From: Solobacterium sp. UBA636
GTDB lineage: Bacteria; Bacillota_I; Bacilli_A; Erysipelotrichales; Erysipelotrichaceae
Direction: 5' to 3'
DNA length: 6,810 nucleotides
NCBI GenBank assembly: GCA_002299675.1
Contig: DBOW01000070.1
Location: 19,066-25,875 of the forward strand
This document shows, one piece after another, positions 1-5,636 of this stretch. Numbering within the stretch: position 1 is the stretch's first letter; each line of letters starts with the position of its first letter. The notes beneath the pieces are model-generated. The model was not told where the DNA came from. It was given only the letters and a program-made list of their open reading frames with translations, and ran no database searches. A program made the position numbers and the translations under genes.

Positions 1-1
1 T

Positions 2-346
2 GAATGTCTTGATCTTAAGAATAATATTGCGCAGTATCTGGCTATGGCTTTAATGGATGATCCGATTGCGGTCTATGGACTGTCTGAACTGGTTGGACCT
101 AATGCACCATCACGTTTTAATATTTGTACGCTTCTATTTAAAAGTCTTAAACAAAGAGTAATCGCCATGTCACATGAATTAACACCAATGGCCATGTGGG
201 ATATAAAGAGAGCGAAATGGAATGGTTATCAGATGAAGATAGTCAAGCCCCGCGCTATAGTTGCTACAATCGAACTGCATATTCCTGACAAACGGTACAT
301 CCGCCGAATCTGTTACGATGGATTATATTTTGTGGAAAGAAACTGA
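2..346 (+). CDS. 3' end of an unrecognised protein gene (partial)
   Basis: The frame is open from the window edge to a TGA at 344-346, giving the last 114 residues of a protein whose start lies upstream. The first in-frame ATG is at 44, but no Shine-Dalgarno sequence precedes it and the frame stays open before it, so a gene entering from the left is more likely than a start at 44. The fragment is mixed alpha/beta in character, with no signal peptide or membrane segment. It is rich in basic and aromatic residues near the end (WDIKRAKWNGYQMK, then RYIRRICYDGLYF). I do not recognise the family and assign no function. No clear terminator follows before the lysR promoter, so some readthrough is possible. 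Confidence 0.5.
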   Translation, partial: ECLDLKNNIAQYLAMALMDDPIAVYGLSELVGPNAPSRFNICTLLFKSLKQRVIAMSHELTPMAMWDIKRAKWNGYQMKIVKPRAIVATIELHIPDKRYIRRICYDGLYFVERN

Positions 347-429
347 TCCTGCCAGTAAGTTTTTTAAAAAATATCTTTCTCAGTCTGACTGAAATATAAA
401 GCCTATATCAAAGAAAAAGAGGTTTAATT

Positions 430-458
430 TTCACTATATAAAAAATATTTAGTATAAT
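430..458 (+). promoter_or_regulatory. Promoter of the LysR-type regulator gene
   Basis: A perfect -10 box TATAAT lies at 453-458. A -35-like TTCACT lies at 430-435 (4 of 6 consensus bases) with a 17-bp spacer. The predicted start is near 465, giving a 5' leader of about 30 nt before the ATG at 496. A good ribosome binding site AAGGAG (484-489) stands 6 nt before that ATG. Confidence 0.65.
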
Positions 459-493
459 ACTCCCTGTAATAGATTAATATTATAAGGAGTATT
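456..493. repeat. Inverted repeat spanning the -10 box and ribosome binding site of the LysR gene
   Basis: AATACTCC (456-463) and GGAGTATT (486-493) are perfect 8-bp inverted arms separated by 22 bp. The left arm overlaps the -10 box and lies just before the predicted transcript start; the right arm covers the Shine-Dalgarno sequence. It could be an autoregulatory DNA operator. An RNA hairpin masking the ribosome binding site would need a start upstream of the predicted one. In AT-rich DNA a chance origin remains possible. Confidence 0.35.
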
Positions 494-495
494 TT

Positions 496-1413
496 ATGAC
501 TTTGCAGCAGATATATTATGCATTAACTATAGCTAAAACCGGATCGATGAATAAGGCAGCCGACAAACTGTTTATTTCTCAGCCAACCTTAACTTCGGCT
601 ATCAAAGCACTGGAAGAAGAGATTAACATTACGATATTCAACAGAACAAATAAAGGGGTGGTTGCCACAGCTGAAGGTAATGAGTTTCTGGCTAATGCCC
701 GTTCTATCTATACCCAATACGAAATGCTTGAAGAGAAATACACCAGTGGCAACATCAAACGTAAATTTGGTGTATCATGCCAGCACTATTCCTTTGCCAC
801 TAAAGCATTCGTTAATACTGTAAAAAAATATGGCTATGATACATCCAACTATTCATTTGCGATAAAAGAAACAAAAACCAAGAACGTTATTTCTGATGTA
901 AGTGATGGAAGAAGTGAAATAGGTGTACTATATCTTTCAAACTATAATAAGAAGTATATTGAGAAACAGCTGGATATTCACAATCTTGAATTTCACTTCC
1001 TTTATAACTGCCAGGCACAGGTCTATCTGTATAAGGAACATCCTCTTGCAAAATATAAATCCATCAGCTATAACGATCTTCAGGATTATCCATGTATGTC
1101 TTTTGAACAGGGTTCCGAAGAAATATCCTATCTGGCTGAAGAAATACTGACAGAGAATCAGTATACCCGTACTATCAAGGTTAATGACAGGGCAACTATG
1201 TTAAATCTGATGGTTGGCCTAAATGGCTATACTCTATGTTCCGGTGTTATCTGTAAAGAACTCAATGGTGAAGACTATATATCGATTCCTTATGAACCTG
1301 ATGAAGATAATCCTAATGCCAATATGCAGCTTGGCTATATTGTAAGAAGAAACAATATATTATCAGATGTTGGTGAGAACTATATCAGGGAACTTAAGAA
1401 TTATTTTAAGTAA
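496..1413 (+). CDS. LysR-family transcriptional regulator
   Basis: The 305-residue product has the usual LysR length. Its N-terminal winged helix-turn-helix is clear: residues 16-41 carry GSMNKAADKLFISQPTLTSA followed by IKALEE, and the wing follows as the FNRTNKGV segment. The rest (about 90-300) is the periplasmic-binding-protein-like effector domain, including a YLYKEHPLA stretch typical of the family. It should act as a cytoplasmic tetrameric DNA-binding protein. The start at 496 is fixed by AAGGAG at 484-489 and by alignment to the family N-terminus. It lies 93 nt upstream of metQ in the same direction, and dyad half-sites stand before metQ. I infer that it controls methionine or related amino-acid uptake, but effector and targets are not shown by the sequence. 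No terminator follows, so readthrough into metQ is possible. Confidence 0.92.
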   Translation: MTLQQIYYALTIAKTGSMNKAADKLFISQPTLTSAIKALEEEINITIFNRTNKGVVATAEGNEFLANARSIYTQYEMLEEKYTSGNIKRKFGVSCQHYSFATKAFVNTVKKYGYDTSNYSFAIKETKTKNVISDVSDGRSEIGVLYLSNYNKKYIEKQLDIHNLEFHFLYNCQAQVYLYKEHPLAKYKSISYNDLQDYPCMSFEQGSEEISYLAEEILTENQYTRTIKVNDRATMLNLMVGLNGYTLCSGVICKELNGEDYISIPYEPDEDNPNANMQLGYIVRRNNILSDVGENYIRELKNYFK

Positions 1414-1425
1414 TAAATTCAATCT

Positions 1426-1462
1426 ATAACAAATTCTAGTTATTATCAATTATACAAATAAC
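1426..1462. promoter_or_regulatory. Candidate LysR operator upstream of metQ
   Basis: Three alternating half-sites are visible: ATAAC (1426-1430), GTTATT (1439-1444) and AATAAC (1457-1462). The first pair forms a 5-bp dyad with an 8-bp gap; the second forms a 6-bp dyad with a 12-bp gap. Relative to the inferred start near 1486 they lie at about -60 to -24. LysR proteins are known to bind a recognition site near -65 and an activation site near -35, so the placement fits. The AT-rich context weakens the statistics. Confidence 0.4.
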
Positions 1463-1479
1463 AACATTTCGAGTATTAT
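1451..1479 (+). promoter_or_regulatory. Candidate metQNI promoter
   Basis: TATACA (1451-1456, 4 of 6 matches to the -35 consensus) and TATTAT (1474-1479, 5 of 6 matches to the -10 consensus) are separated by 17 bp. The predicted start is near 1486, only about 20 nt before the metQ ATG. The weak -35 overlaps the last ATAAC half-site region, as expected for a promoter that depends on an activator. Confidence 0.45.
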
Positions 1480-1506
1480 TAATTTGTCGATAGATGAAAG
1501 GGAATT

Positions 1507-2337
1507 ATGAATATGAAAAAATTACTTACATTACTATTATCGTTACTTGTCTTACTGACATTAGTCGGCTGTGGCTCAAAAGAAACTGCTTCTGATACCA
1601 AGAAAGTTTCTGTAGCTGCTTCACCTACACCACATGCTGAAATCCTTGAAAAGGCAAAAGATTTACTGGCTGCCAAAGGATATGAACTTGAAATTGTTGA
1701 ATTTGAAGACTATGTTCAGCCTATCGAAGTAGTTGAATCTGGGGAAATTGACTGCAACTATTTCGCACATACACCTTACCTGAATAACTACAACGCAGAA
1801 CATGGAACAACTCAGACTGTAGTTGGAAAAGTACACTATGAACCATTTGGCGTATATCCTGGAACTAAATCAAGCTTTGCTGATTTGGCTGATGGTGATG
1901 AAATTGTAGTACCAAATGATGGTACAAACGAAACAAGAGCTCTGTTACTGTTACAGGACAATGGAATTATCACTCTTCCTGAAGGAACAGATGCATCAAG
2001 CTTAGTAACTAAATTAGATATCGTTTCTAAATCAGTTGATGTTGAAATCGTTGAAGTTGAAGCTGCAACTGTATCAAGATATCGTGATCAGGCTGCCCTT
2101 GTAGTATTAAATGGTAACTATGCACTGGCTGCTGGCTTATCTGTAGCCAAGGATTCAATTGCCTATGAATCTGCATCATCTTCTGCAGCTGTAACTTATG
2201 TAAATGTTGTTGCCACTACTGAAAAGGGTAAAGACAACGAGGGTGTTAAGGCTCTGGTAGAAGTTCTTGAATCACAGGAAATCAAAGATTTCATCAATGA
2301 AAAATGGGATGGTTCGGTAGTTCCATTCACTGAATAA
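1507..2337 (+). CDS. metQ: Methionine-type ABC transporter substrate-binding lipoprotein (NlpA/MetQ family)
   Basis: The 276-residue product begins with a lipoprotein signal peptide: KK at residues 4-5, a leucine-rich core, then lipobox LVGC with Cys22 as the lipidation site. It should be anchored on the outer face of the membrane and deliver methionine (L, possibly D or derivatives) to MetNI. NlpA-family landmarks are present: SPTPHAEIL (39-47), IDCNYFAHTPYL (81-92) with His88, NDGTNETRALLLL (137-149) with Arg144, and Asn202. These are the segments that line the ligand pocket in characterised MetQ proteins. The start is slightly uncertain: AAAGGG (1497-1502) is 4 nt from the ATG at 1507 and 10 nt from a second in-frame ATG at 1513; either gives a normal signal peptide. 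Substrate is inferred from family and from the adjacent metN and metI. Related NlpA proteins bind other amino acids. Confidence 0.9.
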   Translation: MNMKKLLTLLLSLLVLLTLVGCGSKETASDTKKVSVAASPTPHAEILEKAKDLLAAKGYELEIVEFEDYVQPIEVVESGEIDCNYFAHTPYLNNYNAEHGTTQTVVGKVHYEPFGVYPGTKSSFADLADGDEIVVPNDGTNETRALLLLQDNGIITLPEGTDASSLVTKLDIVSKSVDVEIVEVEAATVSRYRDQAALVVLNGNYALAAGLSVAKDSIAYESASSSAAVTYVNVVATTEKGKDNEGVKALVEVLESQEIKDFINEKWDGSVVPFTE

Positions 2338-2363
2338 GATATAATTATAAAAACAGATTTATG

Positions 2364-2390
2364 ACCCACTCTGTAATAGAGTGGGTTTCT
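2364..2390 (+). terminator. Hairpin between metQ and metN, probable partial terminator or attenuator
   Basis: ACCCACTCT (2364-2372) and AGAGTGGGT (2378-2386) form a perfect 9-bp stem with a 5-nt GTAAT loop. The following tract TTTCT is poor in U, which suggests incomplete termination. It stands between metQ and the metN ribosome binding site. Such hairpins commonly leave the binding protein more abundant than the ATPase and permease, either by partial termination or by protecting the upstream mRNA 3' end. Confidence 0.65.
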
Positions 2391-2405
2391 ATACTAGGAG
2401 GTAAT

Positions 2406-3413
2406 ATGTCTAACATAATTAAAGTTGAACACCTGACCAAAACCTTTGAAGGCAGTCAAATGACAGTTAACGCCCTTTCAGATGTCTCATTCACTGTTGA
2501 AAAAGGGGAAATATTTGGAATAATAGGCTTATCGGGTGCAGGTAAGTCTACACTTGTAAGATGTCTGAATCTGCTGGAAAGACCGACAAGCGGAAAAGTA
2601 ATAGTAAAAGATCAGGAATTACAGAGCCTTAACGAAAAACAGTTAAGAGAAGCCCGCAAAAAGATAGGTATGATATTTCAGCACTTCAATCTGCTGATGC
2701 AGAATACCTGTCTTGACAATGTCGCATTTCCTTTAGAAATTGCCGGTAAGTCAAAAAAAGAAGCCAGGACAAAAGCTCTGGAATATCTAAAAATTGTCGG
2801 ACTCGAATCTAAAGCTAAAGCCTATCCCGCGCAATTATCAGGTGGTCAGAAACAGAGAGTTGCGATTGCCAGAGTTCTGGCATCAGATCCTGAGATTCTG
2901 CTTTGTGATGAAGCCACTTCAGCTTTAGATCCAGAGACAACTAAATCAATTCTGAATCTTATTAAAGAAATTAATCATAAATACGGTATCACAGTAGTTG
3001 TCATTACACACGAAATGTCTGTAATACAGGAAATCTGTCATAAGTGTCTGGTACTGGAAGACGGTAAACTGGTAGAAGAAAATACCGTAGAAGAACTCTT
3101 CCGTCATCCAAAGACTCAGGCCGCAAAACGCTTAATTTTCTCAGCTTCAAATTCAGTCAAGAAAATGGAAGGGGGCAGGGTACTTAGAGTATCCTTCTCA
3201 GAACTGGCAACCTATGAACCAGTTATTGCCAATCTGATACTGGAATTCAAAACCCCAGTCAATATTCTTTCCAGCGATGTAACATCGGTAAACGGAAAGA
3301 CTAAAGGACAGATGATTATTCAGCTTCCTGATGATGAAACCAAGGCATCTAAGATGATTGAATATCTGTCAAAGAAAGAAGAACTTTCAATAACGGAGGT
3401 ATCAAATGGCTAG
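2406..3413 (+). CDS. metN: Methionine-type ABC transporter ATP-binding protein MetN
   Basis: The 335-residue product is a cytoplasmic ATPase that powers uptake through MetI. All nucleotide-binding motifs are intact: Walker A GLSGAGKST (41-49), Q-loop Gln92 in MIFQHFNLL, signature LSGGQ (144-148), Walker B ILLCDE (164-169), D-loop SALD (172-175) and switch His202. Residues from about 258 to the end match the position of the C-terminal NIL/ACT-like domain, which in E. coli MetN binds methionine and inhibits transport. The length agrees with MetN rather than with shorter polar amino-acid ATPases. The start at 2406 is supported by AGGAGG at 2396-2401. An in-frame ATG at 2361 is rejected because it lies at the foot of the intergenic hairpin and would precede that ribosome binding site. 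The end overlaps metI by 8 nt. Confidence 0.93.
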   Translation: MSNIIKVEHLTKTFEGSQMTVNALSDVSFTVEKGEIFGIIGLSGAGKSTLVRCLNLLERPTSGKVIVKDQELQSLNEKQLREARKKIGMIFQHFNLLMQNTCLDNVAFPLEIAGKSKKEARTKALEYLKIVGLESKAKAYPAQLSGGQKQRVAIARVLASDPEILLCDEATSALDPETTKSILNLIKEINHKYGITVVVITHEMSVIQEICHKCLVLEDGKLVEENTVEELFRHPKTQAAKRLIFSASNSVKKMEGGRVLRVSFSELATYEPVIANLILEFKTPVNILSSDVTSVNGKTKGQMIIQLPDDETKASKMIEYLSKKEELSITEVSNG

Positions 3414-4062
3414 TTATACAGGATTAATTATCAAAGGTATATTTGAAACACTATATATGGTTATTGCCTCAACTGGTTTAGGCTATCTCTTTGGCTTGCC
3501 TTTAGGTGTAGCACTGGCTGTAACAGATGAAAACGGAATCAAACCAAATAAGGCCGCCTATAGAATTATGGACTTTATTGTGAATATAGGCAGATCAATT
3601 CCATTCCTGATTCTCTTAATTTTGCTCATTCCATTCACAAAAATGATAGTGGGCAAGTCTTATGGTACAACCGCTACTATTGTTCCATTAACTATCTCAG
3701 CCATTCCGTTTATTGGCCGTATGGTAGAAAGTTCCATAAAAGAAGTAGATCACGGTGTAATCGAAGCTGCTCAGTCTCTTGGTGCTTCGACATTCACCAT
3801 TATCAGAAAAGTCCTCTTAGGTGAGGCAAGAATCTCAATCCTTAATGGTGCAGTTATTGCGGTGGGAACCATCATTGGCTATTCCGCTATGGCTGGAGCT
3901 GTTGGTGGTGGTGGTCTTGGAGATATTGCGATAAGATATGGCTATTACCGTTATGAGACGGAAGTAATGCTGGTAACAGTTTTAATAATAATCATCATGG
4001 TTCAGCTGTTCCAGTATTTAGGCAATACTCTGGCAATTAAACTTGACAGGCGTAAAAAATAA
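3406..4062 (+). CDS. metI: Methionine-type ABC transporter permease MetI
   Basis: The 218-residue product is a small integral membrane protein of the usual MetI length. Hydrophobic segments suggest about five transmembrane helices (roughly 12-38, 57-78, 86-107, 140-170 and 183-208). The cytoplasmic coupling loop that docks on MetN is recognisable as IEAAQSLGASTFTIIRKVLL, with the EAA motif at 120-122. The N-terminal segment GIFETLYMVIASTGLGYLFG and the later GYSAMAGAVGGGGLGD are typical of the family. Its start overlaps the last 8 nt of metN and has its own GGAGG (3395-3399) 6 nt upstream, which indicates translational coupling and matched synthesis. No terminator follows; the serS T-box leader begins about 17 nt after the stop codon. 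Confidence 0.93.
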   Translation: MASYTGLIIKGIFETLYMVIASTGLGYLFGLPLGVALAVTDENGIKPNKAAYRIMDFIVNIGRSIPFLILLILLIPFTKMIVGKSYGTTATIVPLTISAIPFIGRMVESSIKEVDHGVIEAAQSLGASTFTIIRKVLLGEARISILNGAVIAVGTIIGYSAMAGAVGGGGLGDIAIRYGYYRYETEVMLVTVLIIIIMVQLFQYLGNTLAIKLDRRKK

Positions 4063-4072
4063 CTGATATTCT
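4043..4072 (+). promoter_or_regulatory. serS promoter overlapping the end of metI
   Basis: A perfect -35 TTGACA lies at 4043-4048 inside the last codons of metI. A -10 TATTCT lies at 4067-4072 with an 18-bp spacer and an extended TGA just before it (4064-4066). The predicted start near 4079-4080 matches the 5' edge of the T-box leader, so the promoter fits independent serS transcription. Confidence 0.65.
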
Positions 4073-4185
4073 ATTTAAGTACTTATGAAGGAATAGTAGT
4101 ATATTCAGATATTAAAGAGAGATAACATCTGGTGCAAGTTATTATTGAAGATTATATGAATCTACCTTCTAGTTGAAATCTAAAA

Positions 4186-4201
4186 TGTTTCACGTGAAAC
4201 A
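4186..4201. other. parS site (ParB/Spo0J centromere-like site), copy 1
   Basis: TGTTTCACGTGAAACA is a perfect 16-bp palindrome and an exact match to the Bacillus-type parS consensus TGTTNCACGTGAAACA. ParB/Spo0J binds such sites near the replication origin and spreads from them to load SMC and direct origin segregation. This copy is inside the transcribed serS T-box leader, where the RNA could also fold as a hairpin between stem I and the antiterminator. Confidence 0.88.
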
Positions 4202-4226
4202 CGCGTTAAGTGTAAAGTAACAAATT

Positions 4227-4276
4227 AAGGTGGTACCGCGCATAAGCGCCCTTGTGTAGCCACCTTTTATTTTTTT
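4227..4276 (+). terminator. T-box terminator of serS
   Basis: AAGGTGGT (4227-4234) pairs with GCCACCTT (4259-4266), and a T-rich run follows to 4276. The 5' arm shares bases with the antiterminator helix, so the two folds exclude each other, as in known T-box switches. It would also stop any readthrough from metI when tRNA-Ser is charged. Confidence 0.88.
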
Positions 4277-4288
4277 GGAGGGAAAGAT

Positions 4289-5575
4289 ATGATTGATATT
4301 AAACTGATTAGAGAAAATCCTGAACTGGTAAAAGAAAACATTAAAAAGAAGTTTCAGGATCACAAACTGCCTTTAGTAGATGAAGTCAAAGAACTTGATG
4401 AACAGTTCCGCGCAACAAAGGCCAAGGCTGATGATTTAAGAAACAGAAAGAATGTAGCTTCTAAACAGATAGGGGAGCTTATGAGAAATAAGCAGAAAGA
4501 AGAGGCTGACAAGGTAAAAGCTGAGGTACAGTCTATTTCTAAGGAAATAGCTGAACTGGAAGCCCTGGAACCTGTACTTGAGGCAAAAATCAAAGAGATC
4601 ATGATGAATATTCCAAACATCATTGATCCATCAGTACCAGTAGGCAAGTCAGATGAAGAAAACGTAGAAAAACAGAGATTTGGTGAACCAGCAGTTCCGG
4701 CTTATGAAATTCCTCATCATGCCGATATATTAGACAGACTTATGGGCTTAGATAAAGAATCAGCTGGCCGTACATCAGGTGAAGGTTTCTACTATCTGAC
4801 TGGCGATATTGCCAGACTTCATGAAGCTATGCTGGCTTATGCCAGAGATTATATGATTGATCAGGGCTTCACTTATGCCATCCCACCATTCATGATTCAT
4901 TCAAATGTAGTAACAGGTGTTATGTCATTCCCAGAAATGGAAGCTATGATGTATAAGATTGAAGGAGAAGATTTATACCTGATTGGTACATCAGAACACT
5001 CAATGATTGGCCGCTTCCAGGGTCAGATGATTAAAAAAGAAGAACTTCCTATCCGTATGACTTCATATTCACCTTGTTTCCGTAAAGAGGGCGGAAGTCA
5101 TGGCTTAGAGGAAAGAGGTCTTTACAGAGTACATCAGTTTGAGAAACAGGAAATGATTGTACTGTGTGAGCCAGAAGATTCCATGAAATATTATGAAGAC
5201 ATGTGGAGATATACAGTAGAAGTATTCCGCAATATGGATGTACCAGTAAGACAGCTGGAATGCTGCTCAGGTGATCTGGCTGATCTGAAAGTTAAATCAT
5301 GTGACATTGAAGCCTGGTCTCCACGTCAGAAGAAGTATTTCGAAGTAGGTTCATGTTCAAATCTTGGAGATGCTCAGGCCAGACGTCTGGGAATCAGAGT
5401 TAAGTCTGATAAGGGCAACTACTTCCTGCATACTTTAAACAATACTGTAGTAGCTTCTCCTAGAGGATTAATCGCTGTAATTGAAAATAACTACAATGAA
5501 GACGGCTCAGTTAATGTACCAGCTGTATTAAGACCATACATGGGTGGTCTGGAGAAGATTACACCAAAGAAATAG
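4289..5575 (+). CDS. serS: Serine--tRNA ligase
   Basis: The 428-residue cytoplasmic class II synthetase charges tRNA-Ser with serine using ATP; the length is normal. The N-terminus MIDIKLIRENPELVKENIKK leads into the long coiled-coil arm (about 26-105) that grips the tRNA-Ser variable arm. The catalytic domain has the serine-binding TSE (234-236), motif 2 FRKEGG with Arg265, and motif 3 with Arg392 followed by IENNYNEDGSV and LRPYMGG. GGAGGG at 4277-4282, 6 nt upstream, fixes the start. The T-box upstream with a serine specifier supports the assignment independently. Several segments (YKIEGEDLYLIGTSEHSMI, CDIEAW, HTLNNTVVASPR) resemble archaeal-type more than common bacterial enzymes. Its stop codon abuts a parS site, then a terminator. 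Confidence 0.96.
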   Translation: MIDIKLIRENPELVKENIKKKFQDHKLPLVDEVKELDEQFRATKAKADDLRNRKNVASKQIGELMRNKQKEEADKVKAEVQSISKEIAELEALEPVLEAKIKEIMMNIPNIIDPSVPVGKSDEENVEKQRFGEPAVPAYEIPHHADILDRLMGLDKESAGRTSGEGFYYLTGDIARLHEAMLAYARDYMIDQGFTYAIPPFMIHSNVVTGVMSFPEMEAMMYKIEGEDLYLIGTSEHSMIGRFQGQMIKKEELPIRMTSYSPCFRKEGGSHGLEERGLYRVHQFEKQEMIVLCEPEDSMKYYEDMWRYTVEVFRNMDVPVRQLECCSGDLADLKVKSCDIEAWSPRQKKYFEVGSCSNLGDAQARRLGIRVKSDKGNYFLHTLNNTVVASPRGLIAVIENNYNEDGSVNVPAVLRPYMGGLEKITPKK

Positions 5576-5591
5576 TGTTTCACGTGAAACA
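5576..5591. other. parS site (ParB/Spo0J centromere-like site), copy 2
   Basis: An exact second copy of TGTTTCACGTGAAACA begins at the base after the serS TAG, 1390 bp from copy 1. It again matches the Bacillus-type parS consensus fully. The repeated exact 16-mer makes chance very unlikely and supports an origin-proximal location. A 12-bp palindrome ATTCATATGAAT (5591-5602) directly follows it. Confidence 0.88.
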
Positions 5592-5606
5592 TTCATATGA
5601 ATATTG

Positions 5607-5636
5607 ACAGTCATAATTTAAATTATGACTGTTTTT
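5607..5636 (+). terminator. serS transcription terminator
   Basis: A perfect 26-nt palindrome (5607-5632, each arm beginning or ending with ACAGTCATAAT or its complement) forms a long stem with a TTAA turn. The run TTTTT (5632-5636) follows. The stem is AT-rich but long. It separates serS from the downstream SRP RNA and tadA genes. Confidence 0.82.

Larger units (their letters stand above)
4080..4276 (+). promoter_or_regulatory. Serine T-box leader of serS
   Basis: This leader senses uncharged tRNA-Ser and lets serS be transcribed when serine charging falls. Stem I is closed by GAAGG (4087-4091) with CCTTC (4165-4169). Its specifier loop has AGTA on the 5' side (4095-4098) and TCT followed by A on the 3' side (4161-4164); UCU is a serine codon, matching the gene downstream. 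AGAGAG (4116-4121) and GGTGCAA (4131-4137) are the conserved upper stem I elements. The T-box sequence AAATTAAGGTGGTACCGCG is at 4222-4240. The antiterminator is AAGG (4227-4230) with CCTT (4250-4253), then a 7-nt bulge TGGTACC (4231-4237) that meets the tRNA acceptor end, then GCGC (4238-4241) with GCGC (4246-4249). A parS palindrome lies between stem I and the T-box sequence. Confidence 0.93.

Noticed and set aside
343..371. Terminator after the first partial gene (ACTG/CAGT stem near a T-run, and TTTTTTAAAAAA)
   Set aside because: The stem is only 4 bp and separated from the T-run; too weak to call.
923..1150. 75-codon plus-strand reading frame inside the LysR gene
   Set aside because: It lies wholly in another frame of a clear LysR gene, lacks a ribosome binding site and has no family resemblance.
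1414..1506. SAM riboswitch or methionine T-box before metQ
   Set aside because: The 93-nt gap has no T-box sequence, no S-box core and no terminator, and the predicted leader is only about 20 nt.
1479..1676. 65-codon minus-strand frame over the metQ start
   Set aside because: It is the antisense of the metQ promoter and signal-peptide region; no ribosome binding site or recognisable product.
2361..2405. Upstream in-frame ATG for metN, adding 15 residues
   Set aside because: It lies at the base of the intergenic hairpin, has no ribosome binding site and adds residues not typical of MetN; AGGAGG at 2396-2401 points to 2406.
4122..4142. ATAAC/GTTAT dyad as another LysR operator
   Set aside because: It lies in the upper stem I of the T-box, around the conserved GGTGCAA loop, and is explained by that RNA fold.
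4360..4647. 95-codon minus-strand frame inside serS
   Set aside because: Its serine- and leucine-rich translation is the antisense of the SerRS coiled coil, a common artefact.
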